NCBI GenBank assembly: GCA_902783155.1
Contig: CACZPR010000018.1
Coordinates: 1-64,000, forward strand
Source: an uncultured Spirochaetaceae bacterium
Lineage (GTDB): Bacteria; Spirochaetota; Spirochaetia; Treponematales; Treponemataceae
Direction of reading: 5' to 3'
DNA length: 64,000 bases
Shown: in pieces, positions 9,132-17,374 of the stretch
Numbering within the stretch: the first letter of the stretch is position 1
How the letters are laid out: each line of letters opens with the position of its first letter
Made by a program: the position numbers and the translations under genes
The notes under the pieces: model-generated
What the model was told of the DNA's origin: nothing
The model's input: only the letters and a program-made list of their open reading frames with translations
Databases searched by the model: none

Positions 9132-9217
9132 TGCCGGGAACCAGTCTCGAACTGGCACGGATGTCACCATCCGAGGGATTTTAAGTCCCTTGTGTCTACC
9201 AATTCCACCATCCCGGC
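9132..9217 (-). tRNA. tRNA-Leu (anticodon UAA)
   Basis: An 86-base class II tRNA. The acceptor arms GCCGGGA and TCCCGGC pair, the anticodon stem AGGGA/TCCCT holds the loop CTTAAAA with anticodon TAA, there is a long variable arm, and the T arm carries GTTCGAGAC. The discriminator is A and CCA is not encoded. Confidence 0.96.
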
Positions 9218-9228
9218 AAAGATATGCT

Positions 9229-9256
9229 ATTATAGAACAAATCGGAGTCCTTTTCA
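9229..9256 (-). promoter_or_regulatory. Promoter of tRNA-Leu
   Basis: On the minus strand, TTGAAA (9256-9251) and TATAAT (9234-9229) are separated by 16 bases. The -10 lies about 12 bases before the first tRNA base, which fits a sigma-70 type promoter. Confidence 0.65.
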
Positions 9257-9270
9257 AGAGGATTGCAAAG

Positions 9271-9771
9271 CTATTTTATCTGAGAATAGAGGTCCGCCAT
9301 TTCGTTGCGCCATTCCCCACGTGTGTTGCGGTCCTCCCAGTCGATAATCTTTTTTATGGAAAAATGTCTCACGTCCCTGATGTTTGGATAGCTCAGCACC
9401 CCGAACCTTCCCTGGCCGATGTACGCAATCTTTTCGCCGTCTCCAAGTTTTTCCTCCGACGCGACCTGCTCCATGGCACAGTCAAAATGGATTGGCGAAC
9501 CACCGCCCCTCTGCATCAATGCGGATGAAAGGTCGCCTATTATCTTGGAGCAAACAGGACACACAGGCTGGTTGGATGTCTTGAAATTTTTGATTGCCTC
9601 GTCCTCTGACTGAATCTGGCTGTGAGATACCGCCGAATGGGACCTGAATCTGCCACGGTGCTCCCTTGTGTCCCTCGACTCCCGTGATTCTCTCTGTGAA
9701 TTTTCTTCATGGCGGCGACCGTTACCCGATCCGGAGCGTCTTCTCTGCCGCCTATCTCTTTCTCTACTCAT
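9271..9771 (-). CDS. Conserved-type hypothetical protein: Arg/Ser-rich tail plus CxxC...C motif
   Basis: A 166-residue protein. Residues 1-50 are extremely basic and low in complexity (RDRRQRRRSGSGNGRR, then RES/RDT repeats), so probably disordered and possibly nucleic-acid binding. Residues ~68-105 hold CPVCSKIIGDLSSALM and HFDCA, a pattern that could bind one zinc ion. The remainder (IAYIGQGRFGVLSYP) looks like a small folded domain. It is the last gene of the large minus-strand operon coming from rpsP, 33 bases after a 60-residue gene. Function is unknown; an RNA- or ribosome-linked role is only a guess from composition and context. Confidence 0.7.
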   Translation of the reverse strand: MSRERDRRQRRRSGSGNGRRHEENSQRESRESRDTREHRGRFRSHSAVSHSQIQSEDEAIKNFKTSNQPVCPVCSKIIGDLSSALMQRGGGSPIHFDCAMEQVASEEKLGDGEKIAYIGQGRFGVLSYPNIRDVRHFSIKKIIDWEDRNTRGEWRNEMADLYSQIK

Positions 9772-9804
9772 GCGATAGATTTTACTTCATTACGGATTTT
9801 TTTT

Positions 9805-9987
9805 CTAGTATGTTTTTTCCGGGGCATGCAGTGAATTTCGTTTCTCCACAATCTGCCTGCTGACGACAAGGGCAATACGTTCCACGGCAAAGTTGATGTA
9901 GTTTTCGTCCTGGATTTTCTGCTGCAATTCTTTTATGCGCATGGCGTTGTTTTTATTCTTTGCGGAAAGGGTCTTTGAAACCGGCAT
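9805..9987 (-). CDS. Small hypothetical protein, 60 residues
   Basis: The protein is short, soluble and largely helical, with IKELQQKIQDENYINFAVERIALVVSRQIVEKR as its core. The ATG at 9987 has GGAG eight bases upstream and follows the yraN stop by five bases, which supports it as a real gene in the operon. I do not recognise the family. In flagellated spirochaetes small helical proteins next to FlhB-like genes are often motility-linked, but nothing in the sequence proves this. Confidence 0.6.
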   Translation of the reverse strand: MPVSKTLSAKNKNNAMRIKELQQKIQDENYINFAVERIALVVSRQIVEKRNSLHAPEKTY

Positions 9988-9992
9988 CTGTA

Positions 9993-10352
9993 TTACTCCG
10001 AAAAAGCGTTTACAATGTGGTGAACCGGCTCCAGTCCCGGAACATCTACAGCAAGGACATCAAATCTTATTGCCCTGCATTTATATTGTCGATGTTTTTC
10101 GATGTAAAATTTAGCTGTTTTGATTATCTTTTGGCGTTTCCTTTGATTTAATTCGTGGCCCAGAATCTCCAGGTCTCCGTGCGGAAGTGTCTTCACCTCG
10201 GCGAACACAAGCACACCGTCCCTGGCCGCAACTATGTCGATTTCACCAAGCCGGCCCATGCGGAAATTTCTGTCAAGGATTTCGTAGCCCCTTTTTAAAA
10301 GATAGTCCGCAGCCCTGTTTTCACCGTCACGACCAGTTTCGACAGTCGCCAT
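9993..10352 (-). CDS. YraN family protein (UPF0102, predicted endonuclease fold)
   Basis: A 119-residue protein with the family layout: TGRDGENRAADYLLKRGYEIL, then RMGRLGEIDIVAARDGVLVFAEVKT, which carries the D...EVK residues of the restriction-endonuclease-like fold. The C-terminus has the conserved IRFDVLAVD. Biological function of the family is unsettled; nuclease activity on branched DNA has been proposed. Start at 10352 has GAGGAGG 11 bases upstream, overlapping the end of the previous gene. Its place after rplS and an FlhB-like gene matches the order in many Firmicutes. Confidence 0.85.
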   Translation of the reverse strand: MATVETGRDGENRAADYLLKRGYEILDRNFRMGRLGEIDIVAARDGVLVFAEVKTLPHGDLEILGHELNQRKRQKIIKTAKFYIEKHRQYKCRAIRFDVLAVDVPGLEPVHHIVNAFSE

Positions 10353-10358
10353 CAGACG

Positions 10359-10613
10359 CTAGGCCTCCTCGGAAAAGCTGTCGTCAATGTCAAAATCGTC
10401 GGATGTCCCGGAGGATGTGGCAATTACGCAGCTGTTCTTGTGCCCGGCCGTCATCAGGAACGGAATCTTCCATCTCTCTATGGCGACAACATGGTAGCGT
10501 TTGGCTGGATGGTTTGCCGCAAGAAACATGTTCACGGAATCCTCAAAAAAAACTGGAGCGGAAAAGCTGACCCCCTCCTTGATTTCCTCGCAATTCAGTC
10601 TTGTCAATGGCAT
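10359..10613 (-). CDS. Small hypothetical protein, 84 residues
   Basis: The sequence starts MPLTRLNCEEIKEGVSFSAPVFFEDSVNMFLAANHPAKRYHVVAIERWKIPFL and ends in an acidic tail DDFDIDDSFSEEA. The opening EEIKEGVSFSAPVFFEDSVNMFLAANHP resembles the N-terminal segment of some PilZ or HD-domain proteins, but no full domain is present. The start at 10613 is preferred over 10637 because GGGAGAG lies just upstream. It sits between the FlhB-like gene and yraN with short gaps, so it belongs to the same operon. Function unknown. Confidence 0.6.
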   Translation of the reverse strand: MPLTRLNCEEIKEGVSFSAPVFFEDSVNMFLAANHPAKRYHVVAIERWKIPFLMTAGHKNSCVIATSSGTSDDFDIDDSFSEEA

Positions 10614-10649
10614 AATAATCTCTCCCCGGGGGAACATTCAGAAAGCCGT

Positions 10650-10910
10650 CTATCGCTTGGAAAAACTCTGTATGTAGGCGAAAATTCCCGCCACCGCCTG
10701 CCAGGTGGATTCTGGAACGCACTGGCCCACGTCCTGAATGGACAGAATGTTTTCCAGCACGTCATCCTCGACAACAGGTATTCCGTTTTCCTTTGCTATG
10801 GTAATCATCCTGTGTGCAAGGAAGCCTTTTTCCTTGGCGGCAATCATCGGTGCGACAGCGTTCTCAGGATATTTCAACGCCACCGCCGCAAGATTACGAA
10901 TCTCGGTCAT
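10650..10910 (-). CDS. FlhB C-terminal-domain-like protein (YlqH/FhlX type)
   Basis: An 86-residue protein matching only the cytoplasmic C-terminal part of FlhB/EscU: AAVALKYPENAVAPMIAAKEKGFLAHRMITIAKENGIPVVEDDVLENIL and a final PESTWQAVAGIFAYIQ. It lacks the membrane domain and the NPTH autocleavage motif, as expected for the stand-alone FhlX group, which can replace the FlhB C-terminal fragment in flagellar export. It lies downstream of a FliK-like gene and rplS, the same setting as ylqG-ylqH in Bacillus. A role in periplasmic flagellum export is likely but inferred. Confidence 0.85.
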   Translation of the reverse strand: MTEIRNLAAVALKYPENAVAPMIAAKEKGFLAHRMITIAKENGIPVVEDDVLENILSIQDVGQCVPESTWQAVAGIFAYIQSFSKR

Positions 10911-10943
10911 AGACTTTCTGTACTAATAGCCCCTCTCTTTTTT

Positions 10944-12023
10944 TTAGGCAAGTGTTTCAACTGTCGAAGGCATTTCATCGACAGTGCAAAGTCCGTCGGA
11001 GCAAGCAGAGTCGGAATAGGTTACAGTCACAGGATTCCCCAAGCTCATGCCGGAACTCAGAAACCCTCCAAGCCGCAGTTCTTCATCTCTGATTCTTGAA
11101 GGCAAAAGCGGCGGTAATGTAAAGAACCGAACTTCCTCCCCTTTGCTTTCTCTACAGTATACCACAAAAAAAAATTTTGTCGAGTTTAATTTACAGTTAA
11201 GCAAAATCTTTTCCGTGCTTTTTGATTCAAGGTCCACCAGAAGCCTGATTGTCCCGGAGGCATCCAGATTCATGTCCCTGTTTTTCCACTCGTATGGAAG
11301 AAAAATCCAGTGCCGCCTTCCACCGGAAACATGGTTCATGTATGTCAAAAGCCCCTGTCCATCGCCCGTTCCGTCCGGGTAGATTCTGGAGAGAAAATCG
11401 CCACCGTCCTGGAGCTTCCGGTTTTTTTGGGACTCATTTTGGTCCGGGTCTTTCTCCGCACCTTGATTTTGTCCATGATTTTTTCCACCGCCATAGTCGC
11501 CAATCGAAAGTGCCATGAGCGCAAGTATGTCATCGTCACTAGGGTTTATGCCCTTTGAAAGCAGGATTGCAGCCGCCTCCGACGCAAGTTTTTCTTTTCC
11601 GGGAAAGCGTTTTCCAATCGACACTGCCCTGTCCATAAGCGAACGGTCTATCTTCATGCCGCTCTGCTCCATAAACTGCACAACCCTGTAGATTAAATCC
11701 CCGGAAGCAATGCCCTGTCCATAAATAAAATCCGCGGTCGAAGCTTGGGGCTGATTCTGGACCATTGTTTTCTCGGCGACGGGCGAAAGGGTTACTGTTC
11801 CGGCGGAATCCGTTCCGACAGTGGCAACAAATGTCTGTCCAACGGACAGGGGGTTCTGGCTGTGTACATTGATTCTGTTTCCGCCGGCACTGACAAGATA
11901 GGTTCCGTCGCCGCAGTCCGAAATGACTCTGACAAAAACGGAGCCGCCGGTGGATATTGTTGAGGATGGTACTTGTGTCAGGTTCTGTACAGGGACTACC
12001 TGCATCTGGACTGGACTTTGCAT
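10944..12023 (-). CDS. FliK-like (YlqG-type) flagellar accessory protein
   Basis: About 359 residues from the ATG at 12023; the frame can be extended to a TTG at 12125 directly after the rplS stop, but that stretch lacks a ribosome site and looks untranslated. The N-terminal half is Ser/Thr/Gly-rich (VFVRVISDCGDGTYLVSAGGNRINV), the middle is Lys/Gln-rich and disordered, and the C-terminal half is globular with WIFLPYEWKNRDMNLDASGTIRLLVDLES, the pattern of hook-length-control C-terminal domains (W..LP, then a beta strand with a basic partner). Gene order (rplS, this gene, FlhB-like) supports the call. Exact start uncertain. Confidence 0.6.
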   Translation of the reverse strand: MQSPVQMQVVPVQNLTQVPSSTISTGGSVFVRVISDCGDGTYLVSAGGNRINVHSQNPLSVGQTFVATVGTDSAGTVTLSPVAEKTMVQNQPQASTADFIYGQGIASGDLIYRVVQFMEQSGMKIDRSLMDRAVSIGKRFPGKEKLASEAAAILLSKGINPSDDDILALMALSIGDYGGGKNHGQNQGAEKDPDQNESQKNRKLQDGGDFLSRIYPDGTGDGQGLLTYMNHVSGGRRHWIFLPYEWKNRDMNLDASGTIRLLVDLESKSTEKILLNCKLNSTKFFFVVYCRESKGEEVRFFTLPPLLPSRIRDEELRLGGFLSSGMSLGNPVTVTYSDSACSDGLCTVDEMPSTVETLA

Positions 12024-12125
12024 GTACGGAATCCAGCGGGACAAACAAAAAAAAGAGTCCCCTAAAAAAAATTGACCGGAAAACTGCTTCGGCTTTGGGC
12101 GTCCACAGTCTTCCGGATTGAGCAA

Positions 12126-12560
12126 CTAGTTGCTGGCCGCAGGTGCTTCCGCAGCCTCGTTCATTGGCACTGAGTTAACCAGCTTGTTTGAAGCTGCAAC
12201 GCGGGCCTTTGCCTTTGGTGTGATAAGCTCCTTAATCTTGGAGGCCTTGCCAACCTTGTCGCGGATGTAGTAAATCTTCGCGCGGCGAACCTTTCCTGGG
12301 CGCACAATCTCAACTTTCTTGACACGTGGGCTGTGGACCGGGAACACACGCTCGACTCCAACACCGTAGCTGACCTTGCGGACTGTGAATGTCTCACGGA
12401 CACCGCTATTCTTAACGCAGAGAACCAAGCCCTCAAAAATCTGGATACGCTTTGTCTTTCCTTCGATAATCTCAAAGTAAACCTTGACCGTATCTCCAAC
12501 TCTGAAATCGGCTACGACTGCTTTTTTCTGCTGCTCTTCAATAGTCTTAATAAGATCCAT
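12126..12560 (-). CDS. rplS: 50S ribosomal protein L19
   Basis: A 144-residue L19 with the family core [61 protein letters not shown] and [21 protein letters not shown]19 sits at the 30S-50S interface. The start at 12560 is preferred over 12572 because GGAG lies six bases upstream and homologues begin at this point. It has about 25 extra C-terminal residues ([27 protein letters not shown]) beyond the usual ~115-120. It follows the trmD stop within two bases. Confidence 0.97.
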   Translation of the reverse strand: MDLIKTIEEQQKKAVVADFRVGDTVKVYFEIIEGKTKRIQIFEGLVLCVKNSGVRETFTVRKVSYGVGVERVFPVHSPRVKKVEIVRPGKVRRAKIYYIRDKVGKASKIKELITPKAKARVAASNKLVNSVPMNEAAEAPAASN

Positions 12561-12561
12561 T

Positions 12562-13377
12562 CTATTCTCCATTATGGGTTTCGCGTTTCAGCCTCTCCTG
12601 TATGGAACGAAGCTTCCGTCGCTGCCTGCGGTCATTTTTATAGTCTGCATGTTCCGCAAGCTGTTCGATTATTTTTTCCGCCTCCTCCGAGAGAGTACCC
12701 GACATACGTGCCTGCTGAATCAAGTCCGGCCTGTTCAGCAAGGTTTTCTGCAGGCTCTTTCTGAGTCGCCACTTCCGGATTTCCTCATGGTTGCCCCCCT
12801 GCAAAACTGCGGGAACCTCCAAGCCCTTGTACACACTTGGCCTAGTGTACTGGGGATATTCCAGAAGACCGCCGTTGAAACTTTCCTCGTCCAATGATTC
12901 CCTGGTGATTACTCCCTCGACAAGCCTGTAGACTGAATCCACAATGACCGTCGCGGCAAGCTCCCCGCTGGACATGACATAATCCCCGATGGAGATTTCC
13001 TCGTCCACATACAAATCAATAATCCGCTGGTCGATACCTTCATATCTTCCGCAGACCAGAACGATTTCGTCCTTCCGGCTAAGTTCGAGAGCCTTTTTCT
13101 GTGTGAAAGAGCGACCGCCCGGCGTGACATAAATCACGTGCTTCCTGTACGCCTCAACACTGTCCAAAGCTCTTCCCAATGGTTCAGGAAGCAAAAGCTG
13201 TCCCGCTCCACCGCCATACGTAGCGTCGTCACAAGTCTTGTGATTATCAAAGGCAAAATCCCTGATATTCACCAAATCGTAGGCAATAATTCCCCGCTCA
13301 ACCGCCTTGGCCATAATCGAACTTTCAAAAAAAGCCCGCGGTATCTCAGGAAACAAGGTCAGCACAGTAAATTTCAT
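12562..13377 (-). CDS. trmD: tRNA (guanine-37-N1)-methyltransferase TrmD
   Basis: The 271-residue SPOUT enzyme makes m1G37 in tRNA, preventing +1 frameshifting. Family motifs are [32 protein letters not shown], the trefoil-knot cofactor site [13 protein letters not shown] and [24 protein letters not shown], then [30 protein letters not shown] basic C-terminal extension ([20 protein letters not shown]) makes it slightly longer than the common ~245 residues. Located between rimM and rplS, the standard order. Confidence 0.97.
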   Translation of the reverse strand: MKFTVLTLFPEIPRAFFESSIMAKAVERGIIAYDLVNIRDFAFDNHKTCDDATYGGGAGQLLLPEPLGRALDSVEAYRKHVIYVTPGGRSFTQKKALELSRKDEIVLVCGRYEGIDQRIIDLYVDEEISIGDYVMSSGELAATVIVDSVYRLVEGVITRESLDEESFNGGLLEYPQYTRPSVYKGLEVPAVLQGGNHEEIRKWRLRKSLQKTLLNRPDLIQQARMSGTLSEEAEKIIEQLAEHADYKNDRRQRRKLRSIQERLKRETHNGE

Positions 13378-13381
13378 GGAC

Positions 13382-13981
13382 TTACTCCAGAATCCAGAGG
13401 TGCATCAGCCGCATCCTTTTGTTCTCAACGTCAATGTCTCCCAAAAACCTGTAGCTCAGGGGAACAAAAACAGTTCTGGGCGAACCGCCCTTCGTGTACT
13501 TGACATCGTTGGACAAAAATCTACAGCCCTCGGACAGCGAAATCTCAACGAGATAACCAGATCCGCCTTCCGTTACGTCTGTGACTGTTCCAACCACATC
13601 CGAATCTTCCAACCCGGACATGACCGTCGCGGTATTTTCCGCCGCCCCGTCTTTATACCATACCAAGCAACCCTTCAGGTCCTCGATATACCACTCATCC
13701 TTCTGCAACTGATGGGCGTTTTTTCTTGGAACTACGATCTGCCACCTGTTGAATTTTGCAGCTTCCTCAGGGGTATTTATTCCAACCAGTTTCATGTACA
13801 GTGTGGTCGCGGCCTCCCTGGTGCTCTCCACCTTGAACTGCCTTTTTTCCTCGCCGTACACCAAAGTCACTTCCTCCATATCGGCAAAATGCCCATACTC
13901 GCCAGAAGTGCTCTCGACTTTAAACTCGCCCGCAATACCATGTGTACCCCGGACAATTCCAACAACAAACTGCTCTACCAT
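13382..13981 (-). CDS. rimM: 16S rRNA processing protein RimM
   Basis: A 199-residue RimM: N-terminal beta-barrel with VEQFVVGIVRGTHGIAGEFKVES, middle ATTLYMKLVGINTPEEAAKFNRWQIVVPR, and a PRC-barrel half with DEWYIEDLKGCLVW, VVGTVTDVTEGGSGYLVEI and FVPLSYRFLGDIDVENKRMRL. It binds S19 and helps 30S head maturation. It is longer than the usual ~170 residues because of an insertion around YKDGAAENTATVMSGLEDSD. It lies four bases upstream of trmD in the ribosome-maturation operon. Confidence 0.94.
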   Translation of the reverse strand: MVEQFVVGIVRGTHGIAGEFKVESTSGEYGHFADMEEVTLVYGEEKRQFKVESTREAATTLYMKLVGINTPEEAAKFNRWQIVVPRKNAHQLQKDEWYIEDLKGCLVWYKDGAAENTATVMSGLEDSDVVGTVTDVTEGGSGYLVEISLSEGCRFLSNDVKYTKGGSPRTVFVPLSYRFLGDIDVENKRMRLMHLWILE

Positions 13982-14037
13982 CTACGATCTATTGACCCTA
14001 AAATCGACATCCGGACCAGCCAAAACAAGCGCGTCCA

Positions 14038-14271
14038 TCAGTCCATAATCTCCAGACTGTAGTGCATGCCATCCTTGTTGGCGCTTGCACTTAAAACAGT
14101 TCGCAGAGCTTTCGCAATACGACCGTATTTGCCAATCACCTTCCCAATATCACCCTGGGCTACGCTTAACTGTAAAACAGGACCGCGCTCACCTTCGGTT
14201 TCTGTCACAGAGACTGAAGACGGATCATCGACCAATGATTTTGCTATGTATTCAATCAGGTCTTTTTCCAC
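14038..14271 (-). CDS. khpA: KH-domain RNA-binding protein KhpA (YlqC)
   Basis: A 77-residue single KH domain starting with GTG at 14271, with GGAG six bases upstream. The RNA-binding loop is VAQGDIGKVIGKYGRIAKALRTVLSA, containing the classical GxxG (GKYG). Opening MEKDLIEYIAKSLVDDPSSVSV is typical of KhpA. In Gram-positive bacteria KhpA pairs with KhpB and affects division and small RNAs; the partner is not in this window. Its position between rpsP and rimM is the conserved one. Confidence 0.93.
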   Translation of the reverse strand: MEKDLIEYIAKSLVDDPSSVSVTETEGERGPVLQLSVAQGDIGKVIGKYGRIAKALRTVLSASANKDGMHYSLEIMD

Positions 14272-14286
14272 AGCTTACTCCTCTGC

Positions 14287-14553
14287 TTATTTTGTGATTG
14301 GGTCGCCTTTTGCTGTCAATCCCGAAGCATTCATCAGCTTCTTTACGATGTCAGTTGGCTGAGCACCGACGCTAATCCAATACTTCACACGTTCCGCATT
14401 CAGAACAACCTGCTTGCCTTCCGCTGCGATTGGATGATACTGTCCGATTTCCTCAATAGTTTCTCCATCGCGTGGCTTGCGTGCATCCTGGATGACCACA
14501 CGGTAATCCGGGCGCTTCTTTGTGCCGAACCTCTTAAGTCTGATTTTTACCAC
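14287..14553 (-). CDS. rpsP: 30S ribosomal protein S16
   Basis: An 88-residue S16 with VKIRLKRFGTKKRPDYRVVIQDARKPRDG, IEEIGQYHP and LNAERVKYWISVGAQPTDIVKKLM. I place the start at the GTG at 14553 because GGAGG lies nine bases upstream and homologues begin with MVKIRL; a longer frame to 14577 adds MDLWRKNQ and has no support. First gene of the ribosome-maturation/flagellar-accessory operon, read from the promoter at 14678-14706. Confidence 0.96.
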   Translation of the reverse strand: MVKIRLKRFGTKKRPDYRVVIQDARKPRDGETIEEIGQYHPIAAEGKQVVLNAERVKYWISVGAQPTDIVKKLMNASGLTAKGDPITK

Positions 14554-14677
14554 TTGGTTTTTCCTCCATAGGTCCATAGACCTGAGTTTTTATAGGGTCC
14601 AACGAACCCGTCCACCGAAAAACAGCCGCCGCCGGACAAAAATCCAGCAGCCACAATTTCCCTAAGTGTGACGACCT

Positions 14678-14706
14678 ATTATATTGAAATTAAAAACATT
14701 CGTCAA
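14678..14706 (-). promoter_or_regulatory. Sigma-70 promoter of the rpsP operon
   Basis: On the minus strand TTGACG (14706-14701) and TATAAT (14683-14678) are separated by exactly 17 bases. The leader to the rpsP GTG is about 120 bases and is rich in C and G with short inverted repeats, so it may hold a regulatory structure. Confidence 0.85.
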
Positions 14707-14748
14707 TTGTCATCACGAACATTAGCTTTATTTTGTAGAAAATGGACA

Positions 14749-17226
14749 CTAGACTGAAAATTTTTTTACGTCGCAGCCGCGCATGGGTTTGCTGAAATAG
14801 TAGCCCTGGATTACGTCGCAGTTGAAGTTCTTGAGCTTCTGGTACTGCCACTCCTCCTCGATTCCCTCGGCAATCAGCTTCATTCCAAGGCTGTGGACCA
14901 TGTTGATTATGTTTTTTATCAGAACGTCCTTTCCGTCATGCAGGTAGATGTCCACCATGGTCTTGTCGATTTTGACCACCCCGACCGGAAGATAGGTCAG
15001 GTAGCTGATGGACGAATATCCAGTGCCAAAATCATCAAGGGCAAGGCCCACACCAAGCTCCTCAAGCTGTCTGAAAAGACTTGCGGAATCCTGGTCCTTT
15101 CCAAGATAGAGGCTCTCGGTTATCTCAATCTCAATCATCTCCGGCGGAATGTCGTATTTTTCAAGCAGGTCCCTAAGAAAAGCCACATAGCCAGTATCGA
15201 CAATCTGTCCTGCGGAATAGTTGATTGCGAACTGTCGCAGCGGAAGTCCCTCGTCCCTCATCGCGGCCATCTGCATAACGACCTTTTCCGTCATTATGCG
15301 GCCAATCTTCGTGATGAACCCATTGTTCTCCGCCACAGGAATAAAATGCGCCGGGGAGATTGTGTGGTTTTTCAGACGGCAGAGCGACTCGTAGCCAAAG
15401 ATTCCACCGCTCTCCAAATCAATCTGGGGCTGGAAGAATGCCTCGAACCCATCGTTCTCACAGGCCTCCTCCAGAATCTTCACGACCTCCTGGGTGTTGC
15501 GGATTTTCTCCTGCATCTCCGAAGTGAAGAACACGTACTTGTATTTTCCGCCCGCCTTTGCGACATAGAGCGCATAGTTCACCGCGCTGAGAACATCGTC
15601 GTCGGAAAGTGTTGACTCCACCGGGACATTGAATATTCCCATCTTCGTGTTGATGTCGAACCTGACGCCGTTATAAGCAAACGGAATGTTGAGGAAGGTG
15701 ACGCGCAGATGCTCAAAATGCTTGCTGACCTCGCTCAGATATCCGTTCTTGTAGATTATGATGAACTCGCTTCCGTCCCTGGCTACAAAATATTCGTTCT
15801 GGTCCAGCTCCATCAGGAGACTCGCAATCCTGGCAAGAACCGCGTCCCCGCAGCTGTGTGTGTATGCGTTGTTGATACCCTTGAAATTGTTTATGTTGAT
15901 TTTGACCACCGAAAACCTGTTTCCAGTGCAAATCATCTCGCTGATAATCTGGTGCGCCGTCTGAATTTTTGGAAGCCCGGTCAAAAAGTCGTGGCTCACC
16001 ATGAACTCAAGCTGCTTGCGCGAAATCTTAAGTTCCTTCTGTATAATCCGTGAGCGCAGGGTAAGGATGGCCATTACCACAACCAGGAGGATTCCGCCGA
16101 GCAGAATCAAGAGGAGCGAGACTATGGTCCGGTAGTTCGTCCTCCAGAAACCATGGAAATTGTTTATCCACTCTGCGTTTCTTGGAAAACTGTCCGAATC
16201 CAGATTGAATTTTTTCGCAACGGAAAAGTCGAACCTGTACTCATTTGCATCGTCAATGAAAAGCGGAATTGAAGCCACATTTTCACCCGAGAGGATTTTT
16301 ACAACGGTCATGGCGGCCTGGATTCCGCTTTTTCTGTTGTCAATCATGGAGCCGCCAATAAATCCACCGCCCATGGCCTCACCAAAATCAGTGTAGACAG
16401 GGACACGGGCGTTCTGCGAAATCAGGTAGGACATTTCAGGAACCGAATAGCGGATTCCGTTCGAGTCAACCGTTCCCGAAAGATACACCAGTATGGTCGC
16501 GCCATCAATCGAACCAAGGTTCTGGCGGATTTCGTCCATCGTGAGCGTGGAGACCTTGATTGTGCCGAACCTGAGTTTCGGATATGACAGGGCAAAGGAA
16601 TAGAACTGCTCCTCGTCGCCGCCGTTTGAAATGGAGCCGTCAACAATGGCCGTAACATAGCGGGCACCTGGATTCTGCTGAATCGCAGTGTCAAGTATTT
16701 TTCCAATGGGATGGATGTTCACGCTTCCTGTCATCCATGGATTTTCGGATGCCTCCTGCGCGTGCCTTATGCGTGTGAGTCCAAGAAAGACCACCGGTAT
16801 GTCCTTGAAAAGACCGTCGATGTGCGAGGAAACAAAGTCAAGGGATGTGTCGTCGCCCGCAATGACCGCATCAAATTTTTGCTGGGAGGACAGCTTAAGC
16901 TCAAGGGTTTCGGACATCAGCCTCTCAAAGTCGTTGCCGGACAGAGCCATGTCAAGCACAAACTCATCCAGCGCGATTCCCTCTTTCATAAAGATTTCCT
17001 GGATTCCCGACCTTTGCGCATCAAAAACAGGGTCGTCGATTCCTCTGGAGCTTACGAAGAGAACGTTCCTTACAATGGTTGATGTATACTCTGCCGCGGC
17101 AGATTTTTTGACAGTTCCAGATGACTTCACCAAATCCCGGACAATGATAAAAAAGCCAGAAAAAATGGCAAGAGAAGAGAGGACTATCAGTCCAATAGTC
17201 AATATACGTTTGTGCCGTCTGCGCAT
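14749..17226 (-). CDS. Membrane c-di-GMP protein: periplasmic-binding-protein sensor, degenerate GGDEF, EAL
   Basis: About 825 residues. An N-terminal membrane segment (RILTIGLIVLSSLAIFSGFFIIV) precedes a ~300-residue extracytoplasmic domain of the ABC-type binding-protein fold (VLFVSSRGIDDPVFDAQRSG, DIPVVFLGLTRIRHAQ, TGSVNIHPIGKILD, GFIGGSMIDNRKSGIQAA). A second membrane helix (TIVSLLLILLGGILLVVVMAIL) leads to a GGDEF domain whose signature is ARDGSEF, so diguanylate cyclase activity is probably lost, then an EAL domain with ESLCR, EITES, DDFGTGYSS, KIDKT and QGYYFSKPM, which looks catalytically complete. It should degrade c-di-GMP in response to a bound ligand. Start at 17226 gives 12-base spacing from GAGGGG; the ATG at 17238 abuts that site. 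Confidence 0.88.
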   Translation of the reverse strand: MRRRHKRILTIGLIVLSSLAIFSGFFIIVRDLVKSSGTVKKSAAAEYTSTIVRNVLFVSSRGIDDPVFDAQRSGIQEIFMKEGIALDEFVLDMALSGNDFERLMSETLELKLSSQQKFDAVIAGDDTSLDFVSSHIDGLFKDIPVVFLGLTRIRHAQEASENPWMTGSVNIHPIGKILDTAIQQNPGARYVTAIVDGSISNGGDEEQFYSFALSYPKLRFGTIKVSTLTMDEIRQNLGSIDGATILVYLSGTVDSNGIRYSVPEMSYLISQNARVPVYTDFGEAMGGGFIGGSMIDNRKSGIQAAMTVVKILSGENVASIPLFIDDANEYRFDFSVAKKFNLDSDSFPRNAEWINNFHGFWRTNYRTIVSLLLILLGGILLVVVMAILTLRSRIIQKELKISRKQLEFMVSHDFLTGLPKIQTAHQIISEMICTGNRFSVVKININNFKGINNAYTHSCGDAVLARIASLLMELDQNEYFVARDGSEFIIIYKNGYLSEVSKHFEHLRVTFLNIPFAYNGVRFDINTKMGIFNVPVESTLSDDDVLSAVNYALYVAKAGGKYKYVFFTSEMQEKIRNTQEVVKILEEACENDGFEAFFQPQIDLESGGIFGYESLCRLKNHTISPAHFIPVAENNGFITKIGRIMTEKVVMQMAAMRDEGLPLRQFAINYSAGQIVDTGYVAFLRDLLEKYDIPPEMIEIEITESLYLGKDQDSASLFRQLEELGVGLALDDFGTGYSSISYLTYLPVGVVKIDKTMVDIYLHDGKDVLIKNIINMVHSLGMKLIAEGIEEEWQYQKLKNFNCDVIQGYYFSKPMRGCDVKKFSV

Positions 17227-17374
17227 AAAAAATCGCATCCCCTCAAAATGTGGTTAAACCCTCAAACACGACACACTTTTTTTTATACAGCCGGCTCTCC
17301 GAAAACCAGCAAGGAACTTTCTCTTCTATTATTATAACTATATATTATAAATTTTGCAAACACCAAAACATGTT

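Noticed and set aside
9040-9132. A 31-residue N-terminal extension of znuA to 9132
   Set aside because: It would run through the tRNA-Leu terminator, lacks a ribosome site and precedes a normal signal peptide starting at 9039.
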